Shown here: positions 51,848 through 62,018 of the stretch, one piece after another | Position numbering within the stretch: position 1 is the stretch's first letter | Layout: each line of letters begins with the position of its first letter | Assembly (NCBI RefSeq): GCF_016125575.1 | Contig: NZ_WGLM01000001.1 | Location: 124,001-188,000 of the forward strand | DNA length: 64,000 nt | DNA from: Limimaricola sp. | GTDB lineage: Bacteria > Pseudomonadota > Alphaproteobacteria > Rhodobacterales > Rhodobacteraceae | Reading direction: 5' to 3' | Translations under genes and position numbers: made by a program | The notes under the pieces: model-generated | What the model saw: only the letters and a program-made list of their open reading frames with translations | What the model was told of the DNA's origin: nothing | Database searches by the model: none

Positions 51848-51996
51848 CGCCCAACCGCTCTCGCCCTGCTCGGACAGTCCGCCATTGTTGCGACGGATCA
51901 TCGTTTGCGCCCGGTGGCCGGGCGCGATTTGGAACATTATGCCGGTAAAGGGCGCCGCAACACAACTGTCTTGCCGCCCGTCTCCTGCGCAGATCA

Positions 51997-52077
51997 CCTT
52001 GTGCAACGCAATCGTGAGGAAAATAAGGCAGGTTTCCGGGCCCGGCACCCGCGGGGCCCGAGAGGAGTTGCACAAGG
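51997..52077 (+). other. Long-range inverted repeat, possible structured nhaD leader
   Basis: CCTTGTGCAAC (51997-52007) and GTTGCACAAGG (52067-52077) are perfect 11-bp complements around 59 bases that hold a second dyad (CGGGCCC ... GGGCCCG). The structure lies in the 344-base gap between kpsT and nhaD, 115 bases upstream of the nhaD start. It may be a regulatory RNA element. Confidence 0.5.
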
Positions 52078-52150
52078 CTTGCCGGACCATTACGCAATGC
52101 GGACCCCTGCCGGATGCAGAGATTGCGCCGGGCAGGGACCACAGCAGTCA

Positions 52151-52166
52151 GGACCGCGTGCGGTCC
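52151..52166 (+). promoter_or_regulatory. Hairpin just ahead of the nhaD ribosome site
   Basis: GGACCG-CGTG-CGGTCC forms a compact hairpin 16 bases before the GGAG boxes used by nhaD. Together with the larger inverted repeat upstream it could form an expression platform. Confidence 0.4.
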
Positions 52167-52191
52167 GCCCCTTGGAGACATGGAGCCCCGC

Positions 52192-53667
52192 ATGCGCATC
52201 CTGCTTGCCATCCTCGCCCTGCTTGCCAGTGCCACTCCCGGCCTTGCCGCGACAGATTACGCCGTGCCGAACCTGACCACCGGCGCGCTGCCATGGGGCG
52301 TCGTCGTGACGCTGGTTCTGGCTTACCTCGTGGTGATCTGGGGTGAACGCCACGAATTGAAAAAGTCGATCCCGGTTTTGATCGGGGCGGGCGTGATCTG
52401 GGCGATCGTTGCGGTCGTCTACGGGATGCAGAATGATGAACACCTGCTTGCGGTGATGGAGGCGGGCTTTGACCATTCCACGATCGAGATCGGCCAGCTG
52501 ACCTTCTTCCTCGTCACCGCGATGACCTTTGTCGTCACTTTGCAGGAGCGCAACGTTTTCGAGATGGTGCGCTACAAGATGCTGGATGCAGGCCTCTCGC
52601 AGCGGGCGATCTTCTGGGCGACGGGTGCCTCGGCCTTTCTGCTTTCGCCCTTCCTCGACAACCTGACGACGGCGCTGGCGCTGGTCAGCGTGGTTCTGGC
52701 CGTCGGCACGGCCACGCGGGACGTCAAGTTCGTCTCGCTGTCGTCGATCAATCTTGTCGTGGCCGCCAACGCGGGCGGCGCCTTCAGCCCCTTTGGCGAC
52801 ATCACCACGCTGATGGTCTGGCAATCGGGCAAGGTCGAGTTCTTCGAGTTCTACTCGATCTTTCTGCCGTCGCTGGTCAACTGGCTGGTCCCGGCGCTGA
52901 TCATGTCCTTCGCGGTCAAGTCGTCGGAGGCGCAGGTCTATAATGCCCCTGTGACGATGAAGCGCGGTGCATGGACCATGATCGCCCTCTTCGTCTTCAC
53001 GCTGTTTCTTGCCGTATCGGCGCATGTCATGCTGAACCTGCCACCGGTTATCGGGATGACGACGGGCCTCGGCCTACTGATGCTTTACGGTTATTTCCTG
53101 CAGCATCGGGAACACGGCGAATACGAGGCGCCGGTACTGCCCGATGGGGTCGACAGCGAGTTGCGCGCGGTGCTTGAGCGGGATTTCAAGCCCAAGTTCA
53201 AGCCGTTCGACCCGATGATCAGCATCAAGAACCTGGAATGGGACACGCTGCTGTTCTTCTATGGCATACTGATGGCGGTGGCGGGCGTGGCGCAGTTGGG
53301 CTTTCTCGTCGAGGTGTCGCGCGTGATGTACGGCGATTTCGGCCCGACGCTGACCAATACCTTTGTCGGCGTCTTGTCGGCAATCGTCGACAACATCCCC
53401 GTCATGTCGGCGGTGCTGTCGATGGACCCGAGCATGGTGCATGGCCAGTGGATGCTGGTGACACTGACCGCAGGCGTGGGCGGATCGCTGCTGTCGGTCG
53501 GTTCGGCGGCGGGCGTGGCGCTGATGGGGGCGGCGAAGATGCCCAATGCCAGCGGGCGCATGGTGTCGGTCTATACCTTCATGAGCCACCTGAAATGGAC
53601 CTGGGCCGTGGCGCTGGGCTATGCCGGCAGCATCTGGGTGCATACGCTGATCCACGTCATGCAGTAG
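52192..53667 (+). CDS. nhaD: Sodium/proton antiporter NhaD
   Basis: A 491-residue inner-membrane antiporter of the NhaD/ArsB fold. An N-terminal signal-like helix (MRILLAILALLASATPGLAA) is followed by about 12 membrane segments. The conserved LSPFLDNLTTALALVSVVLAVG and NAGGAFSPFGDITTLMVW blocks carry the ion-binding residues, and GVLSAIVDNIPVMSAVLSM is the second repeat. Start at 52192 with a GGAG box; an in-frame ATG at 52180 is an alternative. It maintains sodium and pH homeostasis. The next gene begins after 1 base. Confidence 0.93.
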   Translation: MRILLAILALLASATPGLAATDYAVPNLTTGALPWGVVVTLVLAYLVVIWGERHELKKSIPVLIGAGVIWAIVAVVYGMQNDEHLLAVMEAGFDHSTIEIGQLTFFLVTAMTFVVTLQERNVFEMVRYKMLDAGLSQRAIFWATGASAFLLSPFLDNLTTALALVSVVLAVGTATRDVKFVSLSSINLVVAANAGGAFSPFGDITTLMVWQSGKVEFFEFYSIFLPSLVNWLVPALIMSFAVKSSEAQVYNAPVTMKRGAWTMIALFVFTLFLAVSAHVMLNLPPVIGMTTGLGLLMLYGYFLQHREHGEYEAPVLPDGVDSELRAVLERDFKPKFKPFDPMISIKNLEWDTLLFFYGILMAVAGVAQLGFLVEVSRVMYGDFGPTLTNTFVGVLSAIVDNIPVMSAVLSMDPSMVHGQWMLVTLTAGVGGSLLSVGSAAGVALMGAAKMPNASGRMVSVYTFMSHLKWTWAVALGYAGSIWVHTLIHVMQ

Positions 53668-53668
53668 C

Positions 53669-54271
53669 ATGACGGGGGCGGCCGATCTGCAGGCGGGCAT
53701 CGCGGCCTGCCGGCTGTGCGCCGATCGGTTTGCCGCCACCGCCACGGCCCACGCGCCGCGCCCGGTGGTCTGGTTCGCCCCCGGCGCGCGGTTGCTGATC
53801 GCGGGGCAGGCGCCCGGCGCGCGGGTTCATGCCAGCGGGCGGCCCTTCACCGATCCCTCGGGCGATCGTCTGCGCGACTGGCTGGGGCTGGACGAGGCGG
53901 CGTTCTATGACCGGACCCGCGTGGCGATCGTGCCGATGGCCTTCTGCTTTCCAGGCTATGACGCGTCAGGCGCCGACCTGCCGCCGCCGCCCCTTTGTGC
54001 GCAGACATGGCGGGCGCCGGTGATGGCTGCGCTGGGGGCAGTGCCCTTGACGGTGCTGGTGGGCGGCCATGCGCTGCGCTGGCATCTGGGCGCGCGGAAC
54101 GTGACAAGGACGGTCGCAGGCTGGCGCGATCATGCGCCGCGCGTCTTTGCCTTGCCGCACCCGTCATGGCGCAATACGGCATGGCTGAAACGCAACCCGT
54201 GGTTCGAGGCCGAGCTGGTCCCGGCGCTGCGGGCGCGGGTGCGCGACGTGATGGAGCAGGCCGATGGATGA
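53669..54271 (+). CDS. Uracil-DNA glycosylase superfamily protein
   Basis: A 200-residue protein of the UDG superfamily. LLIAGQAPGARVHASGRPFTDPSGDRLRDWLG carries the uracil-site loop (G-x-APG) and a Ser/Gly-rich DNA-contact segment, and FALPHPSWRN has the His of the second motif (HPS). It looks like the family-4/5-like group without an iron-sulfur Cys set: the N-terminal cysteines (ACRLCAD) give only one pair. Activity is inferred. It is one base after nhaD and overlaps the next gene by eight bases. Confidence 0.8.
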   Translation: MTGAADLQAGIAACRLCADRFAATATAHAPRPVVWFAPGARLLIAGQAPGARVHASGRPFTDPSGDRLRDWLGLDEAAFYDRTRVAIVPMAFCFPGYDASGADLPPPPLCAQTWRAPVMAALGAVPLTVLVGGHALRWHLGARNVTRTVAGWRDHAPRVFALPHPSWRNTAWLKRNPWFEAELVPALRARVRDVMEQADG

Positions 54272-55049
54272 GACGACCGAACTGGACGAGGCCCATGCCG
54301 CGATGGAGGCCGCGCCCGAGGATGACGGCGCGCGCCTGCGGTTCTACGAGCGGCTGGCCGATTCCGAGCTGTTCCTTGTCCTCGATGCCGAGGCGAGGGG
54401 CGAGGCGATTACGCCCGCGAGTTTCGAGGTGGAGGATCAGGAATTCGTGCTGGTCTTCGACCGGGTCGAGCGGCTGGCGGGATTCGTGGGCGAGGGGGCC
54501 GACTACGCCGCGATGGCAGGTCGGGCGCTGGCGGTGATGCTGGCGGGACAGCGGCTGGGGCTTGGGCTGAACCTTGCCGTGGCGCCCTCGGCGATGCTGA
54601 TCCCGGCCGAGGCGGTGGACTGGCTGGCCGCAACGCTGGCCCGCGGCCCCGAGGCGCGCGACGCGCAGCCGGTGGAGGTCTTCGCGCCGACGGGCCTGCC
54701 CGAGGCGGTGGTGCGCGGGCTGGACCGCAAGCTGGCGTTGGCGGCGGGCATGGCGCGCTGGGCATGGTTGGCAGGCGTGGCGTATGACGATGGCACGCGG
54801 TCGCACTTGCTGGCCTTCGTCGACGCATTGCCGGTAGCCCAGGCCGCGCTTGCCGCGGCGGTGAGCGAGGCGCTGACCTTTTCCGGGATCGAGGCAGGCA
54901 TGATCGACGTTGCCTTCATCGCGTCATCGGACCCGATGGCGGCGCGGCTTGCAAAGGTAGGCCTGCGCTTCGACCTGCCGGAGCCCGCGCGCGCCGAGGC
55001 ACCGGGCGCACCGGGGATGGACCCGGACCGCCCGCCAAAGCTGCGCTGA
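54264..55049 (+). CDS. SseB-like protein (SseB N-terminal domain)
   Basis: A 261-residue protein with an acidic N-terminus (MDETTELDEAHAAMEAAPEDD) and the SseB-type segment FYERLADSELFLVL ... FVLVFDRVERLAGFVGEGADYAAMAGRALAVML. A second alpha/beta region follows to the end. SseB of Escherichia coli is linked to serine sensitivity, but biochemical role is not settled. It shares eight bases with the preceding gene and is probably co-translated. A GC hairpin with a 7-bp stem follows its stop. Confidence 0.8.
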   Translation: MDETTELDEAHAAMEAAPEDDGARLRFYERLADSELFLVLDAEARGEAITPASFEVEDQEFVLVFDRVERLAGFVGEGADYAAMAGRALAVMLAGQRLGLGLNLAVAPSAMLIPAEAVDWLAATLARGPEARDAQPVEVFAPTGLPEAVVRGLDRKLALAAGMARWAWLAGVAYDDGTRSHLLAFVDALPVAQAALAAAVSEALTFSGIEAGMIDVAFIASSDPMAARLAKVGLRFDLPEPARAEAPGAPGMDPDRPPKLR

Positions 55050-55059
55050 ACCCGGCGGA

Positions 55060-55077
55060 GCGGGCCTGACGGCCCGC
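55060..55077 (+). terminator. Hairpin after SseB-like gene
   Basis: GCGGGCC-TGAC-GGCCCGC, a perfect 7-bp stem 11 bases after the stop. No long U-run. Confidence 0.6.
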
Positions 55078-55148
55078 GCGCCTTTCGTCTCGCGGCGTGC
55101 CGCCGCTCGGGTGTTTGGGGGCGCTGCCCCCGGTCTGCCTGCGGCAGC

Positions 55149-55181
55149 CCTCCCCCGGAGTATTTTCGGCCAGAAGAAGGG
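55149..55181 (+). repeat. Dispersed repeat family 1, copy E
   Basis: CCTCCCCCGGAGTATTTT, then CGGCCAGAAGAAGGG. It abuts the stop codon of the hydroxyacid dehydrogenase gene (which reads on the other strand). Confidence 0.6.
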
Positions 55182-56111
55182 TCAGTAGCCGCGGGCGCGG
55201 TCCACCATGTGCAGAAGCGGCTGGCCCGCTTCGCTGCGGCGGATGTTCGCGGCGATGACGCGGGAGGCAGTCTCTGGCCGGGTATCGGCGGCGATATGGG
55301 GCGTGACGGTGACGCGCGGATGGCTCCAGTAGGGATGATCCGGCGGCAGTGGTTCGATGCGGAAGACGTCCAGCGTGGCGTGGCCGACCTGGCCCGTGTC
55401 GAGCGCGGCGAGAAGCGCGGTGTCGTCGATCAGGCCGCCGCGGCCGGGGTTGATGAGGGTGGCCCCCCGCGGCAGCAGGGCCAGGCGGCGCGCGTCGAGC
55501 AGGTTTTCGGTGTCGGGGGTGAGGGGCAGCAGCGTGACGAGGATCTGCGCGGTGGAGAGCGCCCGGGCGAGGCCCGCATCGCCGTGCAGGCAGGTGAGGC
55601 CGGGGACGTCATGGGCGGTGCGGCTCCAGCCGGTGACGGGGAAGCCGAGGGCGGTCAGCGCCCGTGCGCAGGCTTGGCCCAAGGCGCCAAGGCCGAGGAG
55701 GGTGACAGAGCGTTCACTGGCCAGCGGTGGCGCGACCTGCCTCCAGCCCGCTTGCCGCAGGATATGCGCATCCATCCCGAGGTGATGGCGCAGGACGTGG
55801 CCGGTGACGTATTCGACCATGCCCTGCGTCAGGCCGGGATCGACCATGCGGGCCAGCGGCTGGGTCAGCGTGGGGTTGGTGACAATGCTTTCCACCCCGG
55901 CCCAGAGGCAGAGAACCGCCTTGGCGCGGGTGCAGGGGGTGAAATCGGTCAGCGGGCCGCCCGGGGCATAGACGATGTAATCGGCTGTCTCAGGCGGATG
56001 ATCGGGCGAAAGGTCGGCGGCGAGCCCCTCGGCCGTCAGCGCGGCCTGAAGCGGCGCGCGCCAGAGCGGCCAGCGGTCGGCCCGGGCGGCGAAGAGGATG
56101 TTGAGGCTCAT
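55182..56111 (-). CDS. ghrA: Glyoxylate/hydroxypyruvate reductase A-like 2-hydroxyacid dehydrogenase
   Basis: A 309-residue NAD(P)H-dependent reductase. VTLLGLGALGQACARALTALGFPVTGWSRT is the Rossmann nucleotide-binding fold, ATLINPGRGGLIDDTALLAAL the active-site loop, and LDVFRIEPLPPDHPYWSHPRVTVTPHIA carries the Glu/His pair. It matches the GhrA type (short, lacking the C-terminal regulatory part). It would reduce hydroxypyruvate or glyoxylate and could feed the serine cycle 30 kb away, although it is separated from it. Its start overlaps the rodA stop. Confidence 0.88.
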   Translation of the reverse strand: MSLNILFAARADRWPLWRAPLQAALTAEGLAADLSPDHPPETADYIVYAPGGPLTDFTPCTRAKAVLCLWAGVESIVTNPTLTQPLARMVDPGLTQGMVEYVTGHVLRHHLGMDAHILRQAGWRQVAPPLASERSVTLLGLGALGQACARALTALGFPVTGWSRTAHDVPGLTCLHGDAGLARALSTAQILVTLLPLTPDTENLLDARRLALLPRGATLINPGRGGLIDDTALLAALDTGQVGHATLDVFRIEPLPPDHPYWSHPRVTVTPHIAADTRPETASRVIAANIRRSEAGQPLLHMVDRARGY

Positions 56112-57247
56112 CGCGGGCGGTGGACATGGGCGGATTGCACCAGCCCGAAGGCCACCAGCAGCACCAGCATCGCCGAGCCGCCGTAGCTGACCAGCGGTAG
56201 CGGCACCCCCACGACCGGGGCCAGGCCCATGACCATCGACATGTTGACCGCGAAGAAGAGGAAGAAGGTCATCGCGATGCCGAGGATCAGCAGCGAGGAG
56301 AAGCGGTCTTTGTTCTGCATCGCCGAGCTGATGCAGAAGGCGATGATGAGGGCGTAAAGCACCAGCAGCGACATCGCCCCGATGAAGCCAAACTCTTCGG
56401 CCAGCGTGGTGAAGATGAAGTCGGTGTGCTTTTCGGGCAGGAAATTCAGCCGGCTTTGCGTTCCCTGCATGAAGCCGCGCCCGGCCCAGCCGCCAGAGCC
56501 CAGCGCGATCTTGGCCTGTGTGATGTGATAGCCCGCGCCGAGCGGGTCGTTGCCGGGGTCGAGGAAGGTATCGATCCGGGCGAACTGGTAATCTTTCAGG
56601 AGTTGCCAAGAGGTGCCGCGGCTTTTCAGGACCGTCGCGACAAGGCCGACGCCCGCGCCGATCACGGTGACGAAATAGGCCCAGTGAACACCGGCGAGAA
56701 ACATCACCGTGCCGCCGCCCAAGAGCAGCAGGATGGCGGTGCCGAGGTCGGGCTGTTTCATCACCAGCGCGGTCGGCACAAGGATGATGGTGACGGCGAC
56801 AAGCACCCAGCCGGGATGCGATGCCTTTTTCACCGGCAACCAATCATAGAAGGCGGCCAGCAGCATCACCAAGGTGATCTTCATCAGCTCCGAGGGTTGC
56901 AGGCGGATCGCGCCAAGGTCGATCCAGCGTTGCGCGCCCATGCCGATCGACCCCGCGACATCGACGACCACGAGCAGCGCGAGCGAACTGAGATAAGCCA
57001 GTGCCGCCATGTTGCGCCAGAACCAGATTGGCACCATGCCGACCGCGATCATCAACACCATGCCGATGCCGAACCGCTTCATCTGCGGGTCCATCCACGG
57101 CTGCGCCGACCCGCCGGCGACCGAGTAAAGCATCAGGAACCCGACACAGCTGACGGCCGTCAGCAACAGCACGATCGGCCAGTTGATGTAGAGCAGCTTG
57201 CGCAGTCCGGTGGGGACGTATTTGACGTTATACTCAAGATAGCTCAT
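56108..57247 (-). CDS. rodA: Rod-shape peptidoglycan glycosyltransferase RodA
   Basis: A 379-residue SEDS polymerase with about ten membrane helices. FVTVIGAGVG, DPLGAGYHITQAKIALGSGG, the KHTDFIFTTLAEEFGFIGA loop and the C-terminal GVPLPLVSYGGSAML are diagnostic. A start at 57247 fits the helix 1 position. It is 11 bases downstream of the PBP2 gene and coupled to the GhrA-like gene at its end. It elongates lateral-wall peptidoglycan with PBP2. Confidence 0.95.
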   Translation of the reverse strand: MSYLEYNVKYVPTGLRKLLYINWPIVLLLTAVSCVGFLMLYSVAGGSAQPWMDPQMKRFGIGMVLMIAVGMVPIWFWRNMAALAYLSSLALLVVVDVAGSIGMGAQRWIDLGAIRLQPSELMKITLVMLLAAFYDWLPVKKASHPGWVLVAVTIILVPTALVMKQPDLGTAILLLLGGGTVMFLAGVHWAYFVTVIGAGVGLVATVLKSRGTSWQLLKDYQFARIDTFLDPGNDPLGAGYHITQAKIALGSGGWAGRGFMQGTQSRLNFLPEKHTDFIFTTLAEEFGFIGAMSLLVLYALIIAFCISSAMQNKDRFSSLLILGIAMTFFLFFAVNMSMVMGLAPVVGVPLPLVSYGGSAMLVLLVAFGLVQSAHVHRPR

Positions 57248-57258
57248 CGCGCGCCCCC

Positions 57259-59205
57259 TCAGGCCTGGTCGGCGCTGGTTGCGGTCGCGCCGGGCACGGT
57301 GCGGTTGCGGATGTGTTCCTGCTGCGCGGCGATGCCCCGGCGCAGGTGCGAGGGATAGGCAGTGAGCGGGGGTGGACCGTCGTAGAGCGCCTGCAGCATG
57401 ATATCGCGCGCCAAGGGGCCCGCGGCAGTTGACCCGCCACCGCCATGTTCCACCACGACGGCGACGGCAAACTTCGGCGCTTCGACCGGCGCAAAGCAGA
57501 CGAAAAGCGCGTGGTCGCGTTGCTCCCATGGCAGCTGGTCGTTGCTGGTGATCCCGTTGGCGCGTTCCGCGGCGGTGATCTGGCGAACCTGGCTTGTGCC
57601 GGTCTTGGCGCCCATCCGCATGCTGGCCTCGGCAATGCGCGAGCCATAGGCGGTGCCGCGCGGATCGTTGCAAGTGATATCGAGCGCGGCACGGACCCGT
57701 CGTAGGGTGTTCTCGTTGATCCCCAGCGTTTCGCCCGCGCCGCTGGGCTGTTCGACGCCGTCGATGGCGCGCACCAGCCGCGGTTCAATGCTGCGGCCCG
57801 AGGCGATGCGCGAGATCATCACGGCCAGCTGCAGCGGCGATGCAAGCACGTAACCCTGACCAATGGCTGCGTTGACTGTATCGCCGATGCGCCAACTTTC
57901 GGCGCGCACGCGCGACTTCCAGTACTTGTCGGGCGCAAGGCCCTCGGCCACGGCCGAAAGCGGCAGATCGTGCTTGACGCCTATGCCGAGGCGGCGCGCC
58001 ATCGCGGCGATATTGTCGATGCCAACACGCTGTCCGACCTCGTAGTAATAGCTGTCACAACTGAAGCGCAGGCTGTCCTGAAAGTTGACATTGCCGTGCC
58101 CGGACGCCTTCCAGCAGTGAAAGCGGGTTCCGGAGATATCAGTGAAGCCCTTGCAATAGATGGTTTCTTCGGGGTCAAGGACGCCAGCCTCGAATGCGGC
58201 GAGTGCGGTGACCATCTTGAAGGTGGAGCCCGGCGGGTAAGTGCCTTGCACCGCCTTGGCAGCGAGCGGACGAAACTTGTTTTGATTGAGTGCGGTCCAG
58301 TCGCTGACCGAAATGCCGCGCACGAACAGGTTGGGATCAAAGCCCGGTGTTGACGCCACGGCGCGCAGGTCGCCCGATTGCAGGTCAATCACGATTGCGC
58401 CGGCTGATTGCCCGTCAAGCCGCGCCTCGGCATAGCCCTGCAACGCCGAATCGATGGTCAATTGCACGTCGGAACCCGGAACGCCCTCTTGCCGGTCGAT
58501 CTCGCGCATGACGCGGCCCAGCGCATTGACCTCGATCCGCTTGGTGCCGGCGGATCCACGCAATGTGCGCTCCAGCTTGTTCTCAACCCCGGTCTTGCCG
58601 ATCTGAAAGCGCGGGATCTGCAGCAGCGGATCCTGATCGTCCAGACGGCTGAGGTCGTAATCGCTGACCGGGCCGACATAGCCCACGACATGGGCCATGT
58701 CCGCGCCCATCGGATAATGCCGCGACAGACCCACCTCGGCAGTGATGCCGGGCAGGGCAGGGGCGTTGATCGAGATGCGCGAGACATCTTCCCAGCTGAG
58801 CCGTTCCGAGATCGTGACCGGCACGAAGGCCGAGCGGCGTTTCATCTCTTCGATGGCGGTGGCGATGTCGCTGTCACTGATCGCCACAAGATCTTGCAGG
58901 CGGCGCAGCACGGCTTCGACATCGCCGGCATCCTCGCGCACGATGACAGCGCGGTAGTTAGGCTCGTTGGTGGCGAGTTTCACGCCGTTGCGATCAAAGA
59001 TCAGGCCCCGCGCGGGCGGGATCAGGCGGATGTTGATGCGGTTCTCGTCGGCCAGAAGGCGATATTTGTCGGCCTGTTCGATCTGCATCGAGCGCATTCG
59101 CAGGCCCAGCACGCCCAGCATGCCAACCTGCAGCCCACCAACGACAAGCGTGCGGCGGTTGATGGTGCGGGCGCTGTCGAGCGTATCGCGTGTCGGTCGT
59201 CTCAT
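57259..59205 (-). CDS. mrdA: Penicillin-binding protein 2 (elongation transpeptidase)
   Basis: A 648-residue class B PBP. An N-terminal membrane anchor (RTLVVGGLQVGMLGVLGL) is followed by a pedestal domain and a transpeptidase domain with Ser327 in GSTFKMV (SxxK), the SxN-type segment SCDSYYY, and KTGTSQV (KTG). Length fits PBP2. It is 11 bases before rodA and overlaps mreD by four bases, the classic mreB-mreC-mreD-mrdA-rodA order. Confidence 0.96.
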   Translation of the reverse strand: MRRPTRDTLDSARTINRRTLVVGGLQVGMLGVLGLRMRSMQIEQADKYRLLADENRINIRLIPPARGLIFDRNGVKLATNEPNYRAVIVREDAGDVEAVLRRLQDLVAISDSDIATAIEEMKRRSAFVPVTISERLSWEDVSRISINAPALPGITAEVGLSRHYPMGADMAHVVGYVGPVSDYDLSRLDDQDPLLQIPRFQIGKTGVENKLERTLRGSAGTKRIEVNALGRVMREIDRQEGVPGSDVQLTIDSALQGYAEARLDGQSAGAIVIDLQSGDLRAVASTPGFDPNLFVRGISVSDWTALNQNKFRPLAAKAVQGTYPPGSTFKMVTALAAFEAGVLDPEETIYCKGFTDISGTRFHCWKASGHGNVNFQDSLRFSCDSYYYEVGQRVGIDNIAAMARRLGIGVKHDLPLSAVAEGLAPDKYWKSRVRAESWRIGDTVNAAIGQGYVLASPLQLAVMISRIASGRSIEPRLVRAIDGVEQPSGAGETLGINENTLRRVRAALDITCNDPRGTAYGSRIAEASMRMGAKTGTSQVRQITAAERANGITSNDQLPWEQRDHALFVCFAPVEAPKFAVAVVVEHGGGGSTAAGPLARDIMLQALYDGPPPLTAYPSHLRRGIAAQQEHIRNRTVPGATATSADQA

Positions 59206-59741
59206 AGCGGGTGCCCCAGTCCGTCCACCTCACCCGGCGCCGGGCGGCGCACGCCGAAGAGGACCTGCGAGGCCATAAGGATGACGGGATAGATCAGGAT
59301 GGTCAACGCAAGCTGGCTGAGCGTCAGGCCAAGCGGCGCAAGCGGCGCAAGAAGGATGGCGAGGATTGTGCGGTTGAGAACGGCAATCAAGATGAGGCCA
59401 ACAGCGACAGTTGCCCATTCAAGCATGAACGGGACATCGCGCAGGCCTTCGGAGCGGCTGCGTAGCCCTTCGGTGAGGAGGAGGACCATCAATGTCCAAA
59501 GGCCCGGCGGGCGCTGAAACAGGATGTCGCAGAGCAGAAAGATCGTGACGATCAGCCATGACGGCACGAAATCGGGGCGGCGCACGACCCATGCCACGGT
59601 GATGGCCAGCACGATGTCGGGCGGCGCCCAGTGCCGCGGCATGGTATCAAGCGGCAAGAGCTTGGCGAATATCAGCACCAACGCGATCAGCGTGAAACTC
59701 AGCCGGCCAAGCCAGCGGCGGGTTGAGGGAAGCTCAGCCAT
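59202..59741 (-). CDS. mreD: Rod shape-determining protein MreD
   Basis: A 179-residue membrane protein with five or six hydrophobic segments (for example LSFTLIALVLIFAKLLPL and ATVAVGLILIAVLNRTILAILLAPL). It is recognised by position and length, since MreD sequences vary. The start at 59741 lies within mreC (eight-base overlap) and its stop overlaps mrdA by four bases. It acts in the elongasome membrane complex. Confidence 0.88.
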   Translation of the reverse strand: MAELPSTRRWLGRLSFTLIALVLIFAKLLPLDTMPRHWAPPDIVLAITVAWVVRRPDFVPSWLIVTIFLLCDILFQRPPGLWTLMVLLLTEGLRSRSEGLRDVPFMLEWATVAVGLILIAVLNRTILAILLAPLAPLGLTLSQLALTILIYPVILMASQVLFGVRRPAPGEVDGLGHPL

Positions 59742-60678
59742 TGGTGCCCCCGTTGGTCGGTCCGGCGCCGGTATCAGTCCCCGTTCCCGCATCCGGCGTG
59801 GAGGCCGATGGTGCCGAAGTCGGGCCTACCACCAGCCCGCCGGGATCTGCGAGCGTTTCGGTGGGTTGGCTGCGCAGCACGCGCAGGAATTCCAGACGTT
59901 CGTAATCGGCGGCCAGCCGCACCCGCAGGCGCCGGTCGCTGCCCAGCACCACCTGCCCGACCAGCAGGTCGGCGGGAAAGACATCGCCATCGCCCGACGA
60001 CACCACGCGGTCGCCGGGGCGTACAAGGTCGGCGTTTTCGAGAAAGTCGAGCGGCGGGGCGATGGTGTTGTCGCCTGACAGGATCGCGCGTTGTCCCGAT
60101 GGCTGGACGACCACGGGGATCTTGCTGGAGGTGTCGGTCAGCAGGATCACGCGGCTGGTCTGGTGGCCCACGCCCGAAATACGCCCGACAAGGCCGATGC
60201 CGTCCATCGCGGGCCAGCCATCGACCACGCCGTCGCGTGCGCCGACGTTCAGCAACACCGATTGCCGGAAAGGCGAGCCGCTATCGGCCATCACGACGCC
60301 GGTGATGTAGGTAAGTTTCGGGTCCAGCCGGACCTTGTTGAGGTCCCGCAGCTTGGCGTTTTCCTGTTCCAGCTGAAGGGCGGCCTCTTTCCACGCCTTC
60401 ATCTGCTGCAATTCGCGCCGGAGATCGGCGTTCTGGGCGGCAAGGCCGGTATAGCTCTGAAAATCGGCGACGAGGTTGGCCATCAGCGTTGCTGGCGCCA
60501 TTGCCCAGTCCATCGAGGGCACGACGCGGTCGATGACGGCAGCGCGGAAGCGTTCCATGCGCGGGCTGTCGATGCGCCAGACCAGCACCATCGCGATCAG
60601 CACCAGTGCCGTCAGCCCGACAAGAAGCCGGCGCAGCGGTCCGATGAAATCGTCGGCTGTCTGTCTGTCGCGCGCCAA
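59734..60678 (-). CDS. mreC: Rod shape-determining protein MreC
   Basis: A 314-residue bitopic protein: a short cytosolic end, one membrane helix (LVGLTALVLIAMVLVW), a coiled coil (LAAQNADLRRELQQMKAWKEAALQLEQENAKL) and beta-barrel periplasmic domain with FRQSVLLNVGARDGV. The C-terminus is a Thr/Ser/Gly/Ala-rich tail of about 30 residues. The start is a TTG at 60678, with GGGGA eight bases upstream; no in-frame ATG precedes the helix. It lies 57 bases after mreB and overlaps mreD. Confidence 0.92.
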   Translation of the reverse strand: MARDRQTADDFIGPLRRLLVGLTALVLIAMVLVWRIDSPRMERFRAAVIDRVVPSMDWAMAPATLMANLVADFQSYTGLAAQNADLRRELQQMKAWKEAALQLEQENAKLRDLNKVRLDPKLTYITGVVMADSGSPFRQSVLLNVGARDGVVDGWPAMDGIGLVGRISGVGHQTSRVILLTDTSSKIPVVVQPSGQRAILSGDNTIAPPLDFLENADLVRPGDRVVSSGDGDVFPADLLVGQVVLGSDRRLRVRLAADYERLEFLRVLRSQPTETLADPGGLVVGPTSAPSASTPDAGTGTDTGAGPTNGGTNG

Positions 60679-60735
60679 GGGTGCAGGTCCCCGTCTGTCT
60701 GCCTGGGTCGATCCCGCCCCGGTCCGAAGCCGGGA

Positions 60736-61875
<1,140 letters not shown>

Positions 61876-61914
61876 TCATTGGGGTTCGGCAGGAAGACGC
61901 CGCTTGTGAAAACC

Positions 61915-61960
61915 CGACATTTCCGGCGCGGAATCGGATGGTGACTGGCCCGGAAATTGC
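61915..61960 (-). promoter_or_regulatory. Dyad block upstream of mreB, shared with ftfL
   Basis: On the minus strand it reads GCAATTTCCGGGCC, a 10-base spacer, then CGATTCCGCGCC and GGAAATGTCG. The second part (61915-61936) matches 28687-28709 except for one missing base. It includes AATTTCCGG / CCGGAAAT arms and a GATTC. Candidate regulator-binding site for both promoters. Confidence 0.45.
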
Positions 61961-61977
61961 AGTTTTCATGCATGATG

Positions 61978-62007
61978 CGGGGCGGGGCCCTGTCCGGCCC
62001 CGCCCCG
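61978..62007 (-). terminator. Hairpin after leuA
   Basis: CGGGGCGGGGCC and GGCCCCGCCCCG form a perfect 12-bp stem with loop CTGTCC, starting 11 bases beyond the leuA stop. No U-run follows in the minus direction. Likely terminator of leuA. Confidence 0.65.
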
Positions 62008-62018
62008 TTCGGGTCGGC

